A stretch of 6,409 bases of DNA from JAVVEZ01 sp032250895 (GCA_032250895.1 JAVVEZ010000130.1:1-6409), one strand, 5' to 3'. Positions 1-6,354 are shown, numbered from the stretch's first letter. Notes: generated from the sequence alone by a model not told the origin. Made by a program: numbers and translations.

Positions 1-419
1 TCACCACTCATGGCCAGGGCGCGTTCGAGGCCCTGGAAGCCTCCCAGGTTTTTGTAGGCTGTCACCGACAGGGGGTCGATGACGCCACAGCGGGCAAAGG
101 TCAGGCGTTCCTGGTTTTTGAAATAGGGAATGTCATCCACCAGCCCCAGGTACAGAGGATGGCGTTCACCCTGCAGGAATCCGGCATCGAACAGGCTCGC
201 CACATCTTCCGGCTGTACCGGACCATAGGCGATTCTGCCGGCAGGTGTTTCCACTTCAAGCAGGGGTTCCAGCCAGCAGGCACCCCGTGAACCATTGCGC
301 ACGATCTCAAGACCCAGGCCACGGTAGCTGGCCTCGGTTTGCAGCTGATGCAGGAGCTGCTCGGCGCCCACGGAAAGGGCAGTGGTTTCGCGCGGCAGGT
401 AGATTCTGGTCAAGCTCAT
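1..419 (-). CDS. fdsB: NAD-dependent formate dehydrogenase beta subunit FdsB (N-terminal part, runs off left edge)
   Basis: FdsB is the NuoF-like flavoprotein subunit of soluble formate dehydrogenase. It passes electrons from the formate-oxidising subunit to NAD+ in the cytoplasm. The window shows the first 139 residues of a protein usually of about 500; the C-terminus lies beyond position 1. Visible are the N-terminal thioredoxin/ferredoxin-like domain typical of FdsB (about residues 3-85, with IVRNGSRG at 39-46 and WLEPL at 49-53) and the junction into the NuoF core (IPYFKNQERLTFARCG at 97-112, IDPLS at 114-118, GGFQGLERAL at 126-135). The FMN, NAD and 4Fe-4S binding motifs are off the window, so an intact enzyme cannot be confirmed. 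The ATG at 417-419 overlaps the fdsG stop as ATGA, indicating translational coupling. The N-terminal domain and partner gene favour FdsB over respiratory NuoF or a hydrogenase HoxF. Confidence 0.92.
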   Translation of the reverse strand, partial: MSLTRIYLPRETTALSVGAEQLLHQLQTEASYRGLGLEIVRNGSRGACWLEPLLEVETPAGRIAYGPVQPEDVASLFDAGFLQGERHPLYLGLVDDIPYFKNQERLTFARCGVIDPLSVTAYKNLGGFQGLERALAMSG

Positions 420-919
420 CGGTTGGCCTCCTCTACCAGAGACCGGGTCAGCGTCTTGAAACGCTCAACAGACATGCGGGCATGAACCTGGTCGTCAATC
501 ATGATGTTGGGGCAGCAGGCACAGTTGCCGAGGCAGTAGACAGGTTCCAGGGAAAACTCTCCGGTCGGGGTGGTTTCATGAAAATCTATGCCCAGATGCG
601 CCTTGATCCCGGCAGTGAGTTCTTCAGAACCCATGGCCTGACAGGCCTCTGCCTGGCAGACCTTGATGGTGTAGTGACCTGGTTTGTGGTGTCGGAAATC
701 GTGGTAAAAACTGGTGACGCCATGGACTTCGGCGCGGGAGAGATTGAAGGTTTTGGCCAGCAGCATGATGGCGGCCTCATCCACATACCCAAAGATTTCC
801 TGCAGTTTGTGCAGGGCGACAATCAGGGCGCCGGGTTTGTCGGCAAATTCCTGAACCGTTCGTTGTGCCAGATCAGGGTTCCAGTTCTGGTATTTGCTTG
901 TTGCTGCCAAATCCGTCAT
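416..919 (-). CDS. fdsG: NAD-dependent formate dehydrogenase gamma subunit FdsG
   Basis: FdsG is the NuoE-like small iron-sulfur subunit of soluble formate dehydrogenase. It carries one 2Fe-2S cluster and sits beside FdsB in the diaphorase module. The 167-residue product has the thioredoxin-fold 2Fe-2S domain, with the four expected cluster cysteines at C88, C93 (CQAEAC), C129 and C133 (CLGNC). The helical N-terminal part includes ALIVALHKLQEIFGYV (31-46) and VHGVTSFYHDF (65-75), as in NuoE/HoxE/FdsG proteins. Two further cysteines (C135, C136) follow the last ligand; I do not know a role for them. I chose the ATG at 917-919 because it has AGGA about 11 bases upstream and the family-like sequence starts soon after. 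A longer in-frame start at 1063 would add 48 residues encoded mostly by the repeat element and is unlikely. The gene overlaps fdsB by 4 bp. Confidence 0.93.
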   Translation of the reverse strand: MTDLAATSKYQNWNPDLAQRTVQEFADKPGALIVALHKLQEIFGYVDEAAIMLLAKTFNLSRAEVHGVTSFYHDFRHHKPGHYTIKVCQAEACQAMGSEELTAGIKAHLGIDFHETTPTGEFSLEPVYCLGNCACCPNIMIDDQVHARMSVERFKTLTRSLVEEANR

Positions 920-1017
920 AAGGTGTGATTTCCTGCTTGTTTTTGAATACCTGAAGTGTCCTGGTCCGCGTGGCGCCTTGTGGTCTTGTGCTGCCAGTTG
1001 CCGTAGCGGACAGCGGG
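920..1017 (-). promoter_or_regulatory. fdsG leader region with ribosome binding site
   Basis: These 98 bases lie between the palindromic element and fdsG. AGGAA at 930-934 (minus strand) is a usable Shine-Dalgarno sequence about 10 bases before the fdsG ATG. I looked for a sigma-70 promoter reading toward fdsG and found no convincing -35/-10 pair. fdsG may therefore be transcribed by read-through from fdhD and the genes before it, or from a promoter of another class. Confidence 0.4.
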
Positions 1018-1040
1018 CTAGGAGCCTGCGCCGTAGAAAC
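1018..1040 (+). repeat. Left terminal inverted repeat of the palindromic element
   Basis: This 23-base arm is the exact reverse complement of 1163-1185. The base pair just outside (1017 versus 1186) no longer matches, so the end is sharply defined. Confidence 0.9.
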
Positions 1041-1082
1041 CAATCGGCCTGCGACTTCCCCACATTGGTCCATTTTCCCGAT

Positions 1083-1088
1083 CCTCCT
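1083..1088 (-). promoter_or_regulatory. Consensus Shine-Dalgarno AGGAGG inside the element, facing fdsG
   Basis: On the minus strand AGGAGG (1083-1088) is followed by a 9-base spacer and an ATG at 1071-1073, an ideal layout for translation initiation. The frame reads out through the left terminal repeat and ends at 873-875, inside fdsG, overlapping its start in another frame. This is the best ribosome binding site in the window. It may drive a short hybrid leader peptide of 66 residues. No family resemblance is visible in that peptide, and the match may be accidental. Confidence 0.4.
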
Positions 1089-1162
1089 CGTTACATAGTC
1101 ACCACTATGCGCCTCGGACGATCGAAAAAATGGCCTCAATGTGGAAAACCCTCGGCTCGATC

Positions 1163-1185
1163 GTTTCTACGGCGCAGGCTCCTAG
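1163..1185 (-). repeat. Right terminal inverted repeat of the palindromic element
   Basis: This arm is the perfect 23-base partner of 1018-1040. The same end sequence, with one change, begins the second copy at 6355. Confidence 0.9.
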
Positions 1186-1230
1186 GGCCTGATGGATTCT
1201 AACATGACTCCTACAGCCCGGCAATCCAGC

Positions 1231-1246
1231 CGAACCAAGTGGTTCG
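1231..1246. other. Small hairpin 3' of fdhD
   Basis: CGAACC (1231-1236), a 4-base loop and GGTTCG (1241-1246) form a perfect 6-bp stem starting 8 bases after the fdhD stop. No T-run follows it on the minus strand, so it is not a convincing intrinsic terminator. It may only stabilise the 3' end of the fdhD message. The rest of 1186-1253 shows nothing recognisable. Confidence 0.25.
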
Positions 1247-1253
1247 TGAAGGT

Positions 1254-2084
1254 TCAGAGAATGTGGGCAGCCCCATGATAGATATTGACGCTCTGATCTC
1301 CCAGGAAGCCCAGCAGGGCAACATTGAATTCCTGGGCGAGTTCCACGGCCAGTGATGAAGGAGCTCCGACGGCAACCAACATGGGACAGCCGGCCATCAG
1401 GGCCTTCTGCATCAGCTCAAAGCTGGCACGGCCGCTGACGACCATGCCCATTTGCGTCAAGGGCAGTTTACCCTCGAGCAGCATCTGACCAATCAGTTTG
1501 TCCATGGCGTTGTGTCTGCCGACATCTTCCATCACCAGCGGGATGCGACCCGCACTGTCAAAGACGCCAGCCGCGTGATTGCCGCCCGTCAGCTGGAACA
1601 GCGACTGCTGCCGGCGCAGGGTGTCAGAGAGAGTGAACAGGGTGGCCGCGCTGATCTTGAAGCTCTGATCGGCCAGAGCCTGGGCGCCATTCATACTCAG
1701 GGCTTCGAGGGAGGCCTTGCCACAGACCCCGCAGCTGGAGGTCGTGTAAAAATGCCGTTCCAGGCGAGCCAGATCAAGGGCCACACTGTCCTCCAGTTCT
1801 ATTCTGACGATGTTGGGCCGACTGTCATCCATGCTTCTGATCTGAGCGGGAGCCGACACAATATTTTCGGCATAAAGAAAACCCAGGGCCAGTTCCCGGT
1901 CATGGCCGGGTGTGCGCATGGTGATGGAAATGCTCTTGTGGGTGCGGCCCTTGCGCTGGTCGGTATAGCCCAGACGGATTTCCAGGGGTTCTTCAATGGC
2001 AAGTTGATCATCGAAACTGACGCGGGTGGCCCCGCTCTGTTTGATGATGTTCACAGTGGTGCTGGATTTTTCAGGTTCGGACAT
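1254..2084 (-). CDS. fdhD: Formate dehydrogenase accessory sulfurtransferase FdhD
   Basis: FdhD moves sulfur from a cysteine desulfurase to the molybdenum bis-MGD cofactor of formate dehydrogenases and is needed for their activity. In some Fds operons its homologue is called FdsC. The 276-residue product has the usual family length. It shows the sulfur-transfer CxxC at C118/C121 (SSCGVCGKAS), TGGNHAAG (166-173), EDVGRHNAMDK (186-196), VSGRASFELMQKA (216-228) and GAPSSLAVELA (240-250), all family-characteristic. The ATG at 2082-2084 is preceded by a modest GGA about 11 bases upstream and lies 14 bases after the Nudix stop, so the two are probably co-transcribed. The palindromic element separates it from fdsG downstream. 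The expected client is the Fds enzyme, whose molybdenum subunit gene should lie beyond the left edge. Confidence 0.95.
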   Translation of the reverse strand: MSEPEKSSTTVNIIKQSGATRVSFDDQLAIEEPLEIRLGYTDQRKGRTHKSISITMRTPGHDRELALGFLYAENIVSAPAQIRSMDDSRPNIVRIELEDSVALDLARLERHFYTTSSCGVCGKASLEALSMNGAQALADQSFKISAATLFTLSDTLRRQQSLFQLTGGNHAAGVFDSAGRIPLVMEDVGRHNAMDKLIGQMLLEGKLPLTQMGMVVSGRASFELMQKALMAGCPMLVAVGAPSSLAVELAQEFNVALLGFLGDQSVNIYHGAAHIL

Positions 2085-2098
2085 GGGCGGGTTCCGGT

Positions 2099-2662
2099 TT
2101 ACAGGGCTTTGATGATGCGATCATGGCCCGGGGTGACGATGACATCGGACATTCGCACCGGAAAGCTATTGTGTTGCCTGTCATTGAAATAGTGTTCCAG
2201 GGTATTGCTTACCGCCGGGAAGGCGATCTCATCCCAGGGAATCTCTTCCCGGTGGAAAAGCCTGACCTCGAGGCTTTCCCGGCCGGCAAAAAAATCACAA
2301 TCAAGCAGGGAAGACAGGAAAAACATATGGACCTGATCAATATGAGGGAGATTGTACACGGTATAGAGGCCGCTGATCCGAATGCGGGCCCCGGCTTCTT
2401 CCAGGGTCTCGCGAAGGGCGCCTTCCAGCGTGGTTTCGCCATTCTCCAGGAAACCACCGGGCAGTGTCCACAAGCCATAACGAGGCTCGATGGCGCGTTT
2501 GCACAGCAAGACCTGGTCTTCATGACAGGGCAGCGAGCACACGATGATCCGGGGGTTCTGGTAATGAATGGTGGTGCAGTGATCGCAGACGAAGCGCTGC
2601 CTGTCATCATCCTCAGGTGTTTTCAGGCTTACCGCATTACCGCATTGTGAACAGAATTTCAT
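2099..2662 (-). CDS. Zinc-ribbon Nudix hydrolase (ADP-ribose/FAD pyrophosphatase-like)
   Basis: This is a Nudix hydrolase, which cleaves nucleoside diphosphates linked to another group. The 187-residue protein starts with a zinc ribbon (C4, C7, C26, C29) and the YQNPRIIV segment (34-41) that follows it in this subfamily. A complete Nudix box spans G70-A92: G70, E76, R84-E85, E88-E89 and G91 are all in place, so it should be active. ESLEVRLFHREEIPWDEIAF (129-148) follows. The architecture and motifs recall plant NUDX23-type FAD/ADP-ribose pyrophosphatases; that comparison is from memory and the substrate is not proven. The ribbon also resembles that of NADH pyrophosphatase NudC, but this protein is shorter. 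The ATG at 2660-2662 has only a weak upstream GAAG. The gene lies 51 bases after yfjD and 14 before fdhD. A role in flavin or NAD turnover near the dehydrogenase is speculation. Confidence 0.85.
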   Translation of the reverse strand: MKFCSQCGNAVSLKTPEDDDRQRFVCDHCTTIHYQNPRIIVCSLPCHEDQVLLCKRAIEPRYGLWTLPGGFLENGETTLEGALRETLEEAGARIRISGLYTVYNLPHIDQVHMFFLSSLLDCDFFAGRESLEVRLFHREEIPWDEIAFPAVSNTLEHYFNDRQHNSFPVRMSDVIVTPGHDRIIKAL

Positions 2663-2713
2663 CAGGGGCAGACTTCATATCAGGCGAACGCAAGGCAGCG
2701 TCCGGGCGTTTTC

Positions 2714-4021
2714 TCAGGGGAACAGGCTGGGCTGCCTATGGGTATTTTCTTCATTGAATTCAGGGTCATGGACCCACATTCTGACGGTTTTGATCATGTT
2801 GTCCTTGACCTGGATGATTTCCGCCCGGTGTTGCGGCAGGCTTATGCCGACATTGTTGTTTTCAGGAATGCTCTCCAGCATTTCCGTCAGCAAGCCGTTC
2901 AGGGTTTTGGGGCCATTGGTGGGCAGGTTCCAGTTCAGCACACGATTGATTTCCCGGATATAGGCACTGCCGTCGATCAGATAAGTACCGTCAGCCTGAG
3001 GATGGATGTCCTCGCTTTGCTCGGCCAGGTTGCTGGTAAAGTTGCCGACGATTTCTTCCAGGATGTCTTCCAGCGTGACGATGCCGATGATATCACCGTA
3101 TTCATCCACGACCAGGGCGATCCGCCGCTTGTTCTTCTGAAAATTCAGCAGTTGGGTATGCAGGGGCGTGCTTTCGGGCACAAAGTAGCTTTCGCGGGTC
3201 AGCAGCAGAAGTTGGGACTGGTTTATTTCCCGGGAGTTGATGAACTTGGCGGCGCTGCGCATGTGCAGAATTCCCAGCACATTGTTGAGATCCTTCTTGT
3301 AGACCGGCAGCCGGGTGTGCTGACTGTTGGAGATCTGATCCATGATGACGCTGATGTCGTCCTCGATATTGATGCCCACGACTTCGTTGCGCGGCACCAT
3401 GATGTCGTTCACGGTCACTTTTTCCAGGTCGAGGATGTTGAGCAGCATGTTCTGCCTCCGTACCGGAATGCGGGCGCCGGACTCATCCACCACGGTGCGT
3501 AACTCTTCCGGGCTCAGGTGATGAGAGTCATCGGCCTTGATTTCATAACCCAGCAGTTTTATCAGGCCATTGGATACGCCGTTGACGAGCCATACCACCG
3601 GGTAGAACAGCCAGAGCAGGGGCAGCAACAGCAGGCTGGAGGGGAAAGCGATCAACTCGGGCTTGATGGCGGCTATGGTCTTGGGGGTGACCTCGGCAAA
3701 GATCAGGAAGATGATCGTCAGCAGGATGGTGGAAATGATGGCGCCGCCATCGCCGAACAGGTGAATGGCGATAATGGTGCCGATGGACGAGGCCAGAAAA
3801 TTGACGAAATTGTTGCCGATCAGAATAATGCCGATCAGCCGGTCAGGCTGGTCCAGCAGCTTGCTGACCCGAATGGCCCCCTTGTGCTGCTGCTTGGTCA
3901 GGTGCCGGAGCCGATAGCGGTTCAGGCTCATCATGGCCGTTTCCGAACTGGAGAAGTAGGCGGAGGCGACGATGAGAAAAACCAGCAGTCCCAGCAGAAG
4001 TTCCAGAGAAGTAGTGCTCAA
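2714..4021 (-). CDS. yfjD: CNNM/HlyC-CorC family inner-membrane protein (YfjD/CorB)
   Basis: This is a membrane protein of the CNNM/CorB family, linked to magnesium or cobalt transport and resistance. Order of parts: a DUF21 membrane domain with about four hydrophobic segments (5-22, 64-90, 95-118, 125-150) and the SSSETAM motif (24-30); paired CBS domains (about 205-327) with DIMVPR (206-211), VVDEYGD (304-310) and LEDILEEIVG (317-326); and a C-terminal CorC_HlyC domain (about 340-418). The 435-residue length is normal. The start is TTG at 4019-4021, with AGGA about 9 bases upstream. It is the first usable start after the ypjD stop, which is in the same frame 18 bases before. The next ATG codons (29-31) would remove most of the first membrane segment. 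The gene sits 15 bases after ypjD and is co-transcribed with it, as in E. coli. Confidence 0.93.
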   Translation of the reverse strand: MSTTSLELLLGLLVFLIVASAYFSSSETAMMSLNRYRLRHLTKQQHKGAIRVSKLLDQPDRLIGIILIGNNFVNFLASSIGTIIAIHLFGDGGAIISTILLTIIFLIFAEVTPKTIAAIKPELIAFPSSLLLLPLLWLFYPVVWLVNGVSNGLIKLLGYEIKADDSHHLSPEELRTVVDESGARIPVRRQNMLLNILDLEKVTVNDIMVPRNEVVGINIEDDISVIMDQISNSQHTRLPVYKKDLNNVLGILHMRSAAKFINSREINQSQLLLLTRESYFVPESTPLHTQLLNFQKNKRRIALVVDEYGDIIGIVTLEDILEEIVGNFTSNLAEQSEDIHPQADGTYLIDGSAYIREINRVLNWNLPTNGPKTLNGLLTEMLESIPENNNVGISLPQHRAEIIQVKDNMIKTVRMWVHDPEFNEENTHRQPSLFP

Positions 4022-4036
4022 GAGTCCAGGTCCTGT

Positions 4037-4837
4037 TTAGACACGGTTCAAAATGATCTCAAGGACAAACTTGCTGCCAAAATAGGCCAATATCAGAAAG
4101 CCGAAGCCGGTCAGCGTCCAGCGAATGGCGGTGTTGCCGCGCCAGCCCAGGCGGTGACGCCCCCACAGCAAGACAGCGAAAACCAGCCAGGCCAGCATGG
4201 AAAAAGTGGTTTTGTGAATAAGATGCTGGGCGAAAAAATCCTCCATGAACAGCACACCGGTCACGATGACTCCGCTCAGCAGCAGCAGGCCGACCCAGAG
4301 AATCTCAAACAGCAGGGCTTCCATGGTTTGCAAGGGTGGCAATTGCCGGATCAGGTGGGAAGAATGCCGATGCTTGAGCTGGTGGTTCTGGTAGGCAATG
4401 AAACTGGCCTGAAAGGCCGCAATGGTAATACTGCTGGTGGCCAGTATTGCCAGTAGGATGTGACTGGCTACCCCGGCAGTATAATCAGCCTGGATGGGAT
4501 AGTCGCTGTCGAGGGAGAGTGACAGAGCGATGCTGATGATGGCCAGAGGAAACAAGGCGAGGAAGAGGTTCTCCAGAGGTTTCTTCAGACTGCTGAGCAG
4601 CACCAGGGCGGCAATGGCCCAACTGAACAGGGTGATGATCCGGAAGAAACCGAAATCATAGCCAAGTGGGGTTTTTATGACCCAGTAGACATTGAAAAGG
4701 TGTGCCAGCACGGCAATCGAACCGTACAGCCGTACCTGCCGGCGATAGCTTTGGGAGCCGGTAATGGTCCGGATCTGATAAAAAGAACCCAAAAAATAAA
4801 AGATGATGGCGATCAGGCCAGAAGTGCTTGCGTACAT
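4037..4837 (-). CDS. ypjD: CcsA-like inner-membrane protein YpjD
   Basis: YpjD belongs to the cytochrome c assembly (CcsA/CcmC) superfamily, but its exact function is not settled. The 266-residue product is mostly membrane-embedded, with about eight hydrophobic segments starting at residues 5, 38, 65, 90, 122, 175, 211 and 243. Family-like features are H126 in the fourth to fifth segment region, LPPLQTME (166-173), HKTTFSMLAWLVFAVLLWGR (208-227) with H208, and GWRG (231-234) followed by LAYFGSKFV (250-258). The last block closely recalls the E. coli YpjD C-terminus. The tryptophan-rich WWD haem-handling motif of true CcsA/CcmC proteins is not seen, as expected for YpjD. The ATG at 4835-4837 has only a weak GAGAG upstream. 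The gene is divergent from ffh across 149 bases and begins the minus-strand gene string. Confidence 0.9.
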   Translation of the reverse strand: MYASTSGLIAIIFYFLGSFYQIRTITGSQSYRRQVRLYGSIAVLAHLFNVYWVIKTPLGYDFGFFRIITLFSWAIAALVLLSSLKKPLENLFLALFPLAIISIALSLSLDSDYPIQADYTAGVASHILLAILATSSITIAAFQASFIAYQNHQLKHRHSSHLIRQLPPLQTMEALLFEILWVGLLLLSGVIVTGVLFMEDFFAQHLIHKTTFSMLAWLVFAVLLWGRHRLGWRGNTAIRWTLTGFGFLILAYFGSKFVLEIILNRV

Positions 4838-4945
4838 GCGCCGCAGTCTCTCATAACTGAGGGCGCCGTTGAAGCTTTTTTGCCGGGCCGGCCATCAAAG
4901 GACCTGCGGGATACAAAAGGCATAGGTTCCTGGCGCAGGATTTTG

Positions 4946-4951
4946 TAGAAT
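4946..4951 (+). promoter_or_regulatory. Possible sigma-70 -10 element for ffh
   Basis: TAGAAT matches the -10 consensus in five of six positions and lies 35 bases before the ffh ATG, within the 149-bp gap (4838-4986) between divergent ypjD and ffh. No good -35 hexamer stands at the right distance; at a 17-base spacer it is TAGGTT. No clear promoter toward ypjD was seen in the same gap, although one is expected there from the gene layout. Confidence 0.35.
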
Positions 4952-4986
4952 CCGCTCCTTGTAGTTTTAACGCAAAGAGAGTTGCC

Positions 4987-6354
4987 ATGTTTGAAAATTT
5001 GACGGAGCGCCTTGCCGGAGCCCTGCGCAGTCTGGCCGGCAAGGCCAGATTGAGTGAAGAAAACATCCAGGAGAGTCTGCGTGAGGTCAGGCGGGCTCTG
5101 TTGGAAGCCGATGTGGCCCTGCCGGTGGTGAAGGATTTCATCGACCGGGTGAAACAGCGGGCCGTGGGCCAGGAGGTCAGCAGCAGCCTCAGCCCGGGGC
5201 AGGTTTTCATCAAGATAGTGCAGGCGGAACTTCAGGCCGTCATGGGTTCGGCGAATGAGGAACTGGATCTGCGTGCCACCCCTCCTGCGGTGATTCTGAT
5301 GGCGGGTCTGCAGGGGGCTGGTAAAACCACCACGGTTGCCAAACTGGCGCGCTGGCTGCGGCTCAACAAGAATAAATCCGTCATGGTGGTCAGTGCCGAT
5401 GTCTATCGGCCGGCGGCCATCAAACAACTGGAGACCCTGGCGTCCGAAGCCGGGGTGATGTTTTTTCCCAGTGATGTGTCCCAGCAACCCATAAGCATCG
5501 TCAATGCGGCCATTGCCGAGGCCAGGCGTCGCTTCATCGATGTACTGTTCGTCGATACGGCGGGCCGTCTGGCCATCGATGAACAGATGATGGCTGAAAT
5601 CAAGGCCTTGCACGAGGCCGTCAAGCCGGTTGAAACCTTGTTTGTCGTGGATGCCATGACGGGTCAGGATGCGGCCAATACCGCCCGGGTCTTCAATGAA
5701 GCCCTGCCGCTGACCGGGGTGATTTTGACCAAGACGGATGGCGATGCCCGCGGCGGAGCGGCCCTTTCGATCAGGCAGCTGACGGGAAAACCCATCAAGT
5801 TCCTGGGGGCGGGAGAAAAAATAGATGCCTTGGAACCTTTCTATCCGGACCGTCTGGCGTCCCGGATACTGGGCATGGGCGATGTGCTGTCCCTGATCGA
5901 ACAGGTTGAGAGAACGGTTGACAAGGAAAAAGCCAACAAGCTGGCCAGCAAGATCAAAAAGGGCAAGCGCTTTGACTTGCAGGATTTCAAGGATCAGCTG
6001 GAGCAAATGAACAACATGGGTGGCATTGGCGGGCTGCTGGACAAGATGCCTGGCATGAGCGGGATGTCGAAAGCAGCCTCTGCCATGACAGAGGATAAAA
6101 CCTTCGTGCGGATGGACGCGATCATCAGTTCCATGACCATGAAGGAACGGCGCAATCCTGATGTGCTCAATGGTTCCCGCAAGCGTCGCATCACGCTGGG
6201 TTCGGGCACCCAGATCCAGGATCTGAATCGTCTGATCAAGCAACACAAGCAGATGCAGAAGGTGATGAAGAAAATGAAGGGTGGCGGTCTGGCCAATATG
6301 ATGCGTGGCATGGGCGGGATGAAACCGCCGGGTGGAGGATTCCCCGGATTCTGA
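4987..6354 (+). CDS. ffh: Signal recognition particle GTPase Ffh
   Basis: Ffh is the protein part of the bacterial signal recognition particle. With 4.5S RNA it binds signal sequences on nascent chains and delivers them to FtsY at the inner membrane. The 455-residue length is normal. Order: N domain (1-95); G domain with GLQGAGKTTT (107-116), DVYRPAA (138-144), DTAGR (190-194), TKTDGDARGG (248-257) and GAGEKIDALEPF (274-285); and the methionine-rich M domain (about 328-433) with the RNA-binding SRKRRITLGSGT (397-408). All GTPase motifs are intact. The tail is Gly/Met-rich and ends GGGFPGF. The ATG at 4987 is preceded by a weak AAGAGAG six bases upstream. The palindromic repeat begins on the very next base after the TGA stop. 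In many gammaproteobacteria rpsP follows ffh; here the window ends before that can be seen. Confidence 0.98.
   Translation: MFENLTERLAGALRSLAGKARLSEENIQESLREVRRALLEADVALPVVKDFIDRVKQRAVGQEVSSSLSPGQVFIKIVQAELQAVMGSANEELDLRATPPAVILMAGLQGAGKTTTVAKLARWLRLNKNKSVMVVSADVYRPAAIKQLETLASEAGVMFFPSDVSQQPISIVNAAIAEARRRFIDVLFVDTAGRLAIDEQMMAEIKALHEAVKPVETLFVVDAMTGQDAANTARVFNEALPLTGVILTKTDGDARGGAALSIRQLTGKPIKFLGAGEKIDALEPFYPDRLASRILGMGDVLSLIEQVERTVDKEKANKLASKIKKGKRFDLQDFKDQLEQMNNMGGIGGLLDKMPGMSGMSKAASAMTEDKTFVRMDAIISSMTMKERRNPDVLNGSRKRRITLGSGTQIQDLNRLIKQHKQMQKVMKKMKGGGLANMMRGMGGMKPPGGGFPGF

Larger units (their letters stand above)
1018..1185. mobile_element. 168-bp palindromic MITE-like repeat element, complete copy
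   Basis: This non-coding element is symmetric about 1101.5. It has perfect 23-bp terminal inverted repeats (1018-1040 and 1163-1185), beginning CTAGGAGCCTGCG when read inward. The inner arms still match imperfectly (shared ACATTG, CCATTTT and CGATC blocks), giving about three quarters arm-to-arm identity by hand alignment. The centre is a hairpin, CATAGT (1094-1099), CACC loop, ACTATG (1104-1109). Symmetry stops exactly at CTAG on each side. It carries no transposase, and a second copy lies at 6355. Transcribed, it would fold into a very long hairpin in the fdhD-fdsG intergenic RNA. It could be a MITE moved in trans or a large REP-like palindrome; size, sharp ends and CTAG borders favour a MITE. 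The repeat itself is certain, the mobility is inferred. Confidence 0.8.

Noticed and set aside
245..928. A long plus-strand open frame opposite fdsG and fdsB.
   Set aside because: It is a shadow of well-identified minus-strand genes, with no recognisable domain and low-complexity composition.
920..1063. An in-frame N-terminal extension of fdsG to an ATG at 1063.
   Set aside because: The extra 48 residues come mainly from the repeat element, have no family resemblance, and the ATG at 919 has a better-placed ribosome binding site beside FdsG-like sequence.
873..1139. A minus-strand open frame of 88 codons across the repeat and into fdsG.
   Set aside because: It would start with TTG inside the palindrome, is made of repeat plus flank, and overlaps fdsG in another frame. 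Only the internal SD/ATG is worth a second look, so it is reported as a finding and not as a gene.
1018..1185. A CRISPR repeat or an intrinsic terminator.
   Set aside because: There is no array of regularly spaced units, and the structure is one large palindrome with defined ends and a distant second copy, without a U-tract.
2663..2713. A possible terminator between yfjD and the Nudix gene.
   Set aside because: Only a 5-bp AACGC/GCGTT pairing with a 14-base loop is present and no T-run follows, so read-through is more likely.
3518..4456. A plus-strand open frame opposite yfjD and ypjD, rich in Gln, Gly and Asp.
   Set aside because: This composition is what antisense of hydrophobic Leu-rich membrane genes produces; no domain is visible.
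4813..6246. A 477-codon minus-strand open frame opposite ffh.
   Set aside because: Ffh on the plus strand has every GTPase and RNA-binding motif. The antisense frame is His/Gly/Gln-rich shadow sequence and also overlaps the start of ypjD.
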